DNA from: Actinobacteria bacterium 13_1_20CM_4_69_9
GTDB lineage: Bacteria; Actinomycetota; Thermoleophilia; Gaiellales; Gaiellaceae
NCBI GenBank assembly: GCA_001920085.1
Contig: MNJC01000106.1
Location: forward strand, 1 to 15,007
DNA: 15,007 bases
Direction: 5' to 3'
Part shown: piece after piece, positions 9,802 to 15,007 of the stretch
Layout of the letters: each line of letters begins with the position of its first letter
Position numbering within the stretch: position 1 is the first letter of the stretch
Translations under genes and position numbers: made by a program
The notes under the pieces: model-generated
What the model was told of the DNA's origin: nothing
Database searches by the model: none
What the model saw: the letters and a program-made list of their open reading frames with translations, nothing else

Positions 9802-10479
9802 ATGGCCCGCCGCCTCGGTCTGACCGTCGTCGCGCTCGTGGCGCTCGCCGCGGCATCCGCCGCGTTGGCGGGCGATCCGCGCGAGCCCCAGCACCGCTTC
9901 AACCCCGCCGACCAGGCGTGGGCGCACCGGATCATCGTCAGCCACGACGACCTGGGCCCCGGCGACTGGCGGGTCGAGCAGCTCGACAGCCAGGGCGACG
10001 CGAACGCGCCCTCTTACTGCAAGAACCCGAATCTCTCCGACCTCGTCCTGACCGGCCGGGCGAAGAGCCCGGACTTCGGCCGGGAGGACAGCTTCGAGGA
10101 CTCCGACGGCGAGGTCTGGGCGACCGAGCGCGAGGCGATCGCGGCGTTCAACCGCCTCAAGGCGTACCCGTTCGACCGCTGCTTCCGGGTCGCGATGCAG
10201 CAGGAGTTCGCGAACGGCTCGGGCGTGAAGTTCACCATGCTCTCGAGTGGCTCGCTGAAGATCGGGAAGTTCGCTCCGCGGCAGCTGACGTACGGGCTCA
10301 GGTTCCGGATGACCGTGGGCACCCAGAGAATCGACGGCCGGATCGACATCTACGCCTTCTCGCGCGGCCGGGCCGACGGCAGCGTGCTGGTCGCCTCGCT
10401 CGGCGCCCCGGCGAGGCCGATCCCGCTCTCGCTCGAGCGCAAGCTGGCCACGCTCGTCGCCGAGCGCCTGAAGCGCTGA
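9802..10479 (+). CDS. Small secreted protein of unknown function
   Basis: ATG at 9802 opens directly with a Sec signal peptide (MARRLGLTVVALVALAAASA, then ALAG); an earlier in-frame ATG at 9748 would bury it and overlap metH. The 225-residue product has two cysteines, Cys73 (SYCKNP) and Cys127 (DRCFRV), probably one disulfide. The central part alternates strand-like segments (GVKFTMLSSGSLKIGKF, LTYGLRFRMTV, RIDGRIDIYAFSRGRADGSV) and ends in a helix (LERKLATLVAERLKR). The arrangement is loosely like the extracellular PknH-type sensor domains of Actinobacteria, which is only an impression. It starts 16 nt after the metH stop and is followed by a hairpin. Function is unknown. Confidence 0.78.
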   Translation: MARRLGLTVVALVALAAASAALAGDPREPQHRFNPADQAWAHRIIVSHDDLGPGDWRVEQLDSQGDANAPSYCKNPNLSDLVLTGRAKSPDFGREDSFEDSDGEVWATEREAIAAFNRLKAYPFDRCFRVAMQQEFANGSGVKFTMLSSGSLKIGKFAPRQLTYGLRFRMTVGTQRIDGRIDIYAFSRGRADGSVLVASLGAPARPIPLSLERKLATLVAERLKR

Positions 10480-10522
10480 TCGCCGGAGCCGGCCGGACGG
10501 TCGGCTATCCTCCTGGTCGGCT

Positions 10523-10543
10523 GGCGCCCTCGTAACGGGCGCC
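10523..10543 (+). terminator. Stem-loop between the secreted-protein gene and the LCP gene
   Basis: GGCGCCC (10523-10529) and GGGCGCC (10537-10543) form a perfect 7-bp stem with loop TCGTAAC, followed by GTCCTGTTTC. It fits a factor-independent terminator for the upstream gene. It is only 18 nt before the LCP start, so it might instead be a hairpin in the LCP leader. TATCCT (10506-10511) just upstream is a possible -10, which would make the hairpin part of that leader. Confidence 0.5.
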
Positions 10544-10561
10544 GTCCTGTTTCAGGCCCCG

Positions 10562-12484
10562 ATGAAGACCACGCTCAAGAGAGGTATGGGGCGCGGCGCC
10601 GAGCTGAACGGCAACGGCCGCGCGATCTATCCGCCGTCGCCGCCGACACCCATGAGCCGGTATCGGCAGCCCGACCCGCCGAAGCGCGGTGCGTGGCATC
10701 TGGTCGCGGCGATCTTCCTCTGGACGATCCTCGCCGCGCTGATCATCGGCGCAGCGGCCGGCGGCGCTGCCTATCTCAAGGGGCACCAGTTCGTCGACGC
10801 GATCAGCCCCAAGACGAAGGCCGACATCGCCGCCGCGAAGCGGCTCGACCTCGCCGATCCGAGCCAGCCGACGATCGCGCTCGTCATCGGCACCGACCGG
10901 CGCAAAGGCTTCCAGGCCGACCTCACCGGGCGCTCCGACACGCTGATCCTCGTCCGCGCCGACCCGATCAACAAGTCGCTCTCCCTGCTCTCGTTTCCGC
11001 GCGACCTGATCACGGACGTGAAGTGCCCGGGCCATGCGGACGTACGGGAGCGGATCAACTATGCGTTCTCGGAGTGCGGTGCGGCCGGAAGCGTGGAAAC
11101 GGTCCGCGCGCTGACGGGACTGCCGGTCAACTACTTCGTCACCGTCAACTTCCGCGGGTTCATGGACCTCGTCAACAACCTGGGCGGCGTTTGGGTCGAC
11201 GTCGATCACCGCTACCTGTGCGATCCCACCAACTGTCCCGGCGTGTCGAAGATCAACCTCTGGCCGGGCTACCAGCGCGTGAACGCGACGAACGCGCTCG
11301 CATACGTGCGGTACCGGCACTTCGACTCCGACATCTACCGCAACGCGCGGCAGCAGCTGTTCCTCAAGGCGCTGAAGGAGCAGATCTCGTCACAGCTGAG
11401 CATCGACACGGTGCTGCAGATCGCGAACGCGATCGAGCACAACGTCGTCGTCGGGCGCGGCGGAAACAAGCAGCTCGACGTGAGCACCCTCAAGGACTAC
11501 CTCTTCTTCGCGCACGGCCTGCCGTCGGGCCACGTCTTCCAGTCGCGCATCCAGGGCCTGTCCGGTTACGCCGAGCTGACGACGGATCCCTCCAACATCT
11601 CGCAAGCCGTGCGCGAGTTCGTCAATCCCGACGTCAAGTCACCGGAGAAGGCCCGCGACGTCGCCTTCGGCATCAAGCACCGCTCGCGCGCGTTGAGCCC
11701 GAAGTCCGTCACGACGACCGTGCTGAACGGCAACGGGGTCTCGGGCTCCGCCGCGAACGCGGCGTACGAGCTGGGCCAGCGCGGCTACAAGATCCTCACG
11801 CCGCCGAGCGGGCAGCCGCAGAACGCGCCCCGCTACAACTACTTCCGTACGACGGTGTACTACGACACCGCGCAGCTGCACTCGAAGCCCGCGGCGACGC
11901 AGATCGGCAACCTCTTCGGCGACGCCGACGTGGAGCCGCTTCCGCCGACGATGACGACGCTGGCGAACGGCGCGATGGCCACGGTCGTCGTGGGGCAGAA
12001 CTTCCACGGCTCGATCGCACCCGCGCCGGTCGACCAGACGCCGAAGAAGGCGCGGCCGCAGGTCTCGCTCAACCCGTCGCTGACGCGCTCGGAGCTGCTG
12101 AGCCTGCGCCGACGCGTTCCGTTCAGGCTGGAGGTGCCGCGCTTCGTGGCCGACTTCTCCAAGCTGGAGTTCGACGCGCCGATCCGCGCCTACAACATCA
12201 AGCGGGGCTACAAGGCCGTGCGCGTCACGTTCGCCACCGGCCTGAACGAGTACTGGGGGATCGAGGAGACCAACTGGGACGAGGCTCCGGCGCTCGCCGA
12301 CGCAAGCTTCAACCAGCGGATCCACAAGCGGCAGTTCTCGCTCTACTACTCCGGGCCGCACCTGCACATGGTCGTGCTGCGCGAGAACGGCGCGACGTAC
12401 TGGGTCGTGAACACCGTCCTCGACTCGCTCACGAACGAGACGATGCTCGCGATCGCGCGCGGGCTGCAGCCTCTCCCGAAGTAG
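10562..12484 (+). CDS. LytR-CpsA-Psr (LCP) family glycopolymer transferase with LytR_C and an extra C-terminal domain
   Basis: LCP enzymes move lipid-linked glycopolymers onto peptidoglycan at the outer face of the membrane. A Pro-rich cytoplasmic head precedes one membrane span (about residues 44-67). The LCP catalytic domain (about 104-290) shows the expected charged residues: Asp112 (GTDRR), Arg124 and Asp126 (GRSDT), Arg147-Asp148 (SFPRDL), and the late R250-x-R-H-x-D-x-D-x-x-R260-x-x-R263-Q-Q block. A LytR_C domain follows (about 385-475, starting TVLNGNGVSGSAAN). A further domain of about 130 residues (505-640) has YWGIEETNWDEAP, LYYSGPHLHMVVL, ENGATYWVVNT and NETMLAIARGL, vaguely like DUF4367-type domains. 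The start is ATG 10562 with a weak CAGG upstream; ATG 10586 and 10652 are alternatives. The next gene, ugd, follows 12 nt after the stop. Confidence 0.93.
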   Translation: MKTTLKRGMGRGAELNGNGRAIYPPSPPTPMSRYRQPDPPKRGAWHLVAAIFLWTILAALIIGAAAGGAAYLKGHQFVDAISPKTKADIAAAKRLDLADPSQPTIALVIGTDRRKGFQADLTGRSDTLILVRADPINKSLSLLSFPRDLITDVKCPGHADVRERINYAFSECGAAGSVETVRALTGLPVNYFVTVNFRGFMDLVNNLGGVWVDVDHRYLCDPTNCPGVSKINLWPGYQRVNATNALAYVRYRHFDSDIYRNARQQLFLKALKEQISSQLSIDTVLQIANAIEHNVVVGRGGNKQLDVSTLKDYLFFAHGLPSGHVFQSRIQGLSGYAELTTDPSNISQAVREFVNPDVKSPEKARDVAFGIKHRSRALSPKSVTTTVLNGNGVSGSAANAAYELGQRGYKILTPPSGQPQNAPRYNYFRTTVYYDTAQLHSKPAATQIGNLFGDADVEPLPPTMTTLANGAMATVVVGQNFHGSIAPAPVDQTPKKARPQVSLNPSLTRSELLSLRRRVPFRLEVPRFVADFSKLEFDAPIRAYNIKRGYKAVRVTFATGLNEYWGIEETNWDEAPALADASFNQRIHKRQFSLYYSGPHLHMVVLRENGATYWVVNTVLDSLTNETMLAIARGLQPLPK

Positions 12485-12496
12485 GCTTCCCGGCCC

Positions 12497-13834
12497 ATGG
12501 CGGAATCGCAAACGATCGGCGTCTTCGGCGCGGGCTGGGTCGGGCTCGTCACCGGCGGCTGCTTCGCAGAGCTCGGTCACGAGGTGATCGTGCGCGACGT
12601 CGTGCCGGACCGGATCGCCGCGCTGCAGGCGGGGCGCATGCCGTTCCACGAGCCCGACCTGCCGGACGTGCTCGCGCGGAACCGCGAGCGGATCAGGTAC
12701 ACGCTCGACGCCGGCGACCTGGCGGATGCGGACGCTCTCTTCGTCTGCGTGCAAACCCCGCCGACGTACTCCGGCGATGCGGATCTGTCGTTCGTCTGGT
12801 CGGCGCTGGACGACCTCCCGCGGGTCGACCGCCGCCAGGTGCTCGTGATGAAGTCGACCGTGCCGGTGGGGACGGGTGAGAAGGTTCGCGCGGCGCTCGA
12901 GGCGCGCGGCCTGACGAACGTCGGCTACGTCTCGAACCCGGAGTTCCTGGCGGAGGGGCACGCGGTGCGCGACTTCCTCGCTCCCGACCGGATCGTGATC
13001 GGCGCGTTCGCCGACGAGGACGGAGCCGGCGTCGAGGCGCTGTACAGCCGCATCGCGGCACCGGTGGTGCGCACCGACGTCGCGTCGGCGGAGATGATCA
13101 AGCTTGCGGCGAACGCGTTCCTGATGACGCGCATCTCGTTCATCAACGAGATCGCCAACGTGTGCGAGGCCGTCGGCGCCGACGTCGTCGAGGTCGCGCA
13201 GGGCGTCGGCCTCGATCACCGCCTCGGGCCGCACTTCCTCCGGGCAGGCATCGGCTACGGCGGCAGCTGCTTCCCGAAAGACTCGCTCGCGCTGAAGCAG
13301 CTCGCATCGAACTCGGGCTACCACTTCCAGCTGCTCGCGGCCGTGATCGAGGTCAACGAGCTGCAGAAGCGGCGCGTGATCCAGAAGCTGCAGAAGCACC
13401 TCGGCCGGCTGCGCGGGAAGAAGGTTGCGCTGCTCGGGCTCGCCTTCAAAGCGGGCACCGACGACATGCGCGAGGCGCCGTCGCTCGTGCTCGCGTCGCG
13501 GCTGCTGGCGGAGGGCGCAGAGGTGCGTGCGTGGGACCCGGTCGCGCGGCCGGGCGAGCTGATGAAGGGCGCGGTTCTCAGCGACAGCGTGCTCGAGGCG
13601 GTGACGGGCGCCGACGCGGCCGTGATCGTGACCGAGTGGGACGAGCTGCGCGGGCTCGCGTCCGCGGAGGTTCGCGACGCCATGACGCGGCCGCTGATCA
13701 TCGACGGCCGCAACCTGCTCGATCCCGAGGAGACACGGCGGGCGGGCTTCGCGTACGAGGGCATCGGCCGCCAGAGCTCTGCGTTCGAGTCGCTGCCGGA
13801 GACGCCGGAGCCGAGCGAGCGAGTCTCCGGCTAG
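12497..13834 (+). CDS. ugd: UDP-glucose 6-dehydrogenase
   Basis: The enzyme oxidises UDP-glucose to UDP-glucuronate with two NAD+ in the cytoplasm, supplying acidic sugar for envelope polysaccharides. The N-terminal NAD-binding motif is GAGWVG (residues 11-16). KSTVPVGTGEKV and NPEFLAEGHAVRDF lie in the first domain, and KLAANAFLMTRISFINEIAN forms the central dimer helix. The catalytic cysteine is Cys258 in GYGGSCFPKD. The C-terminal UDP-binding domain includes LGLAFKAGTDDMREAPS and IIDGRNLLDPE. At 445 residues the length is normal. UDP-ManNAc or UDP-GlcNAc dehydrogenases are related, but the FLAEGHA and GYGGSCFPKD versions favour Ugd. No Shine-Dalgarno sequence is seen; TAGGCT lies 9 nt before ATG. 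The TAG stop shares its last base with the next start. Confidence 0.93.
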   Translation: MAESQTIGVFGAGWVGLVTGGCFAELGHEVIVRDVVPDRIAALQAGRMPFHEPDLPDVLARNRERIRYTLDAGDLADADALFVCVQTPPTYSGDADLSFVWSALDDLPRVDRRQVLVMKSTVPVGTGEKVRAALEARGLTNVGYVSNPEFLAEGHAVRDFLAPDRIVIGAFADEDGAGVEALYSRIAAPVVRTDVASAEMIKLAANAFLMTRISFINEIANVCEAVGADVVEVAQGVGLDHRLGPHFLRAGIGYGGSCFPKDSLALKQLASNSGYHFQLLAAVIEVNELQKRRVIQKLQKHLGRLRGKKVALLGLAFKAGTDDMREAPSLVLASRLLAEGAEVRAWDPVARPGELMKGAVLSDSVLEAVTGADAAVIVTEWDELRGLASAEVRDAMTRPLIIDGRNLLDPEETRRAGFAYEGIGRQSSAFESLPETPEPSERVSG

Positions 13835-14544
13835 TGGAGGCGATCATCCTGGCGGGCGGCCAGGCGACGCGCCTCGGCGACGCGGCGCGGGGCCAGCCGA
13901 AGGCGCTCGTGCCGATCGCCGGCCATCCCCTGGCGGAGTACCAGGTGTCGCAGCTCGTACGTGCCGGCGTCGACCGCGTGATCGTGAGCTGCGGGGCGGG
14001 GCAGGCCGGGCTGTTCGAGGCGAAGCTGTCGGGGTTGGGGGCCGAGATCGCCGCCGTCGCCGAGCCCGAGCCGCTAGGCCGTGGGGGAGGGCTGCGCTTC
14101 GCCGCACAGGCGCGGGACGAGACCGGCCCCGTCTTCGCGTTCAACGGCGACGAGCTGCACGACGTCGACCTGCGCGCGTTCCTGGAGGCGCATGAAGAGC
14201 GCGAGGCCGCGGCGACGATCGTCGTCGCTCCGCTGAAGTCGCAGTTCGGCGTCGTCGAGCTCGACGAAGGCGACCGGGTGACGGGCTTCCGCGAGGCGCC
14301 CCGCCTCCCGCACTGGGTGAACGCCGGCGTGTACGTGCTCGACGACGAGGCGCTCGAGCGCCTGCCCGACCGGGGCGACCACGAGCAGTCGACATTCCCG
14401 GAGCTCGCGGGCGAGGGCAAGCTCTACGGGTTCCGTCACGAGGGCCTTTGGATCACCGTGAACACGCCCAAGGATCTCCAGCGCGCGGAGGAGCACTATG
14501 CCGCGCATCCCGAGCTGCGCCCGACGCTCGCGCGCAATCGCTAG
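13834..14544 (+). CDS. Sugar-phosphate nucleotidyltransferase (RmlA/ManC-like)
   Basis: This family condenses an NTP with a sugar 1-phosphate to form an NDP-sugar and pyrophosphate. The 236-residue protein has the signature LAGGQATRLG (residues 6-15), Lys23 in QPKALVPIAGHP, and the metal-binding NGD (Asn104-Gly105-Asp106, in FAFNGDELHDVD). EPEPLGRGGGLRFA and WVNAGVYVLDDEALE complete the single-domain core, and no C-terminal hexapeptide acyltransferase domain is present. The start GTG overlaps the ugd stop by one base (TAGTG), so the genes are coupled. The short length and the next gene, a PMI-II cupin, fit a GDP-mannose or GDP-heptose type pyrophosphorylase, but the sugar and nucleotide cannot be read from sequence alone. 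Confidence 0.88.
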   Translation: MEAIILAGGQATRLGDAARGQPKALVPIAGHPLAEYQVSQLVRAGVDRVIVSCGAGQAGLFEAKLSGLGAEIAAVAEPEPLGRGGGLRFAAQARDETGPVFAFNGDELHDVDLRAFLEAHEEREAAATIVVAPLKSQFGVVELDEGDRVTGFREAPRLPHWVNAGVYVLDDEALERLPDRGDHEQSTFPELAGEGKLYGFRHEGLWITVNTPKDLQRAEEHYAAHPELRPTLARNR

Positions 14545-14548
14545 GGCG

Positions 14549-14560
14549 TAAAGTCGCCGG
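14549..14560 (+). promoter_or_regulatory. Putative -10 box of a leaderless transcript (cupin gene)
   Basis: TAAAGT (14549-14554) followed by CGCCGG, 6 nt, leads to GTG at 14561. The TANNNT-N6-start layout is the same as at 5825. No Shine-Dalgarno sequence or clear -35 is present. Confidence 0.4.
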
Positions 14561-14971
14561 GTGAGCGTCGACTCGCCCAACCTCGAGGGCCTCGACGCCT
14601 GGGCGTTCGAGCCCCGCAAGGTCGAGAAGCCCTGGGGATACGAGCTGATCTGGGCAGAGGCCGACCACTATGTCGGCAAGGTGCTGTTCGTGAAGGCGGG
14701 GGAGTCGCTCAGCCTGCAGTTCCATCGAGTCAAGGACGAGTCCTGGCTCGTCCAGGAGGGGCGGGCGAAGCTCGAGCTCGGCTCGGCGGGCGACCCGGTT
14801 CTGAAGCAGGAGGTGATCGGTGCGGGCGCGACCTTTCGGTTCCGGCCGGGCACCGTCCACCGCGTGACCGCGCTGGAGGACACGACGATCGTGGAGGTGT
14901 CGACCAATCACCTCGACGACGTCGTCAGGCTCGAGGACCGCTACGGACGGGAGGGCACGTCCGAGCCTTGA
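14561..14971 (+). CDS. Mannose-6-phosphate isomerase type II-like cupin
   Basis: This 136-residue single cupin domain resembles the isomerase half of bifunctional ManC/AlgA. The start EKPWGYELIW and the end VVRLEDRYGREG are typical of PMI-II proteins. The first cupin motif reads LQFHRVKDESWLVQEG, with His55 and Glu60 as probable metal ligands, and the second includes FRPGTVHRVT with His100. The second His of the usual H-x-H pair is Val57, as in some cupins of this type, so activity as an isomerase should not be assumed. Together with the preceding nucleotidyltransferase it forms what looks like a split version of a guanylyltransferase/isomerase. It starts 16 nt after that gene, with a leaderless-type -10, and overlaps the next gene by TTGA. 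Confidence 0.85.
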   Translation: MSVDSPNLEGLDAWAFEPRKVEKPWGYELIWAEADHYVGKVLFVKAGESLSLQFHRVKDESWLVQEGRAKLELGSAGDPVLKQEVIGAGATFRFRPGTVHRVTALEDTTIVEVSTNHLDDVVRLEDRYGREGTSEP

Positions 14972-15007
14972 CCTCCGAGCGCATCCTCGTCTGGGATGGA
15001 TGCGTGA
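14968..15007 (+). CDS. Start of a probable tyrosine/serine protein phosphatase, truncated by the window edge
   Basis: TTG at 14968 overlaps the cupin stop (TTGA) and opens a frame that runs off the end after 13 codons, reading MTSERILVWDGCV. The WDGC start is typical of small protein phosphatases of the Y_phosphatase3 type, whose sequence continues with NxRDLGG. Only the first residues are visible, so the assignment is a pattern match and the catalytic Cys lies outside. A phosphatase beside envelope-glycan genes is plausible. Confidence 0.4.
   Translation, partial: MTSERILVWDGCV

Noticed and set aside
11639..13399. Antisense open frame of 586 codons opposite the LCP and ugd genes
   Set aside because: It spans two clear genes and the junction between them, with composition typical of third-position GC bias on the opposite strand and no recognisable motif.

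Overview
The window is a GC-rich stretch of bacterial chromosome. Every credible gene lies on the + strand and intergenic gaps are short, the longest about 120 bp. An LCP-family glycopolymer transferase, many GTG starts, apparently leaderless genes with a TANNNT box 6 nt before the start, and exported Cys-paired proteins suggest a high-GC actinobacterium. The style resembles Thermoleophilia/Gaiellales lineages. That placement is inference; no rRNA or tRNA is present to confirm it.

Layout. (1) 2-355: C-terminus of an oligopeptide/dipeptide ABC transporter ATPase. (2) 362-2681: two secreted proteins, an M11-like zinc metalloprotease whose frame has no stop before the next gene, and an unrecognised exported protein with six exact C-x10-C repeats. 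(3) 2745-3197: a zinc-finger (ZAS) anti-sigma factor with no sigma gene beside it. (4) 3272-5193: atpD and atpC, the beta and epsilon subunits of F1 ATP synthase, without atpA or atpG next to them. (5) 5156-6193: an exported Cys/Trp-rich protein overlapping atpC, then a MmcQ/YjbR-family protein. (6) 6194-9785: a structured leader and metH, cobalamin-dependent methionine synthase, which carries an internal deletion plus frameshift at about 9085-9099. (7) 9802-10479: a small secreted protein. (8) 10562-15007: an envelope-glycan block with an LCP protein bearing two extra C-terminal domains, UDP-glucose 6-dehydrogenase, an RmlA/ManC-like sugar-phosphate nucleotidyltransferase, a PMI-II type cupin, and the first 13 codons of a probable protein phosphatase.

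How they fit. Block 8 reads as one functional group: nucleotide-sugar supply (ugd, nucleotidyltransferase, cupin) beside the LCP enzyme that attaches glycopolymers to the wall. Genes 12497, 13834, 14561 and 14968 abut or overlap. The rest is housekeeping (ATP synthase, MetH) interleaved with secreted proteins of unknown function.

The points most worth a second look are the C-x10-C repeat protein, the broken metH activation domain, the metalloprotease without a stop, the separated atpDC pair, and the LCP domain architecture. The two lesions may be assembly or sequencing errors, since both lie at alternating-GC tracts. I see no CRISPR array, insertion sequence, prophage or tRNA.
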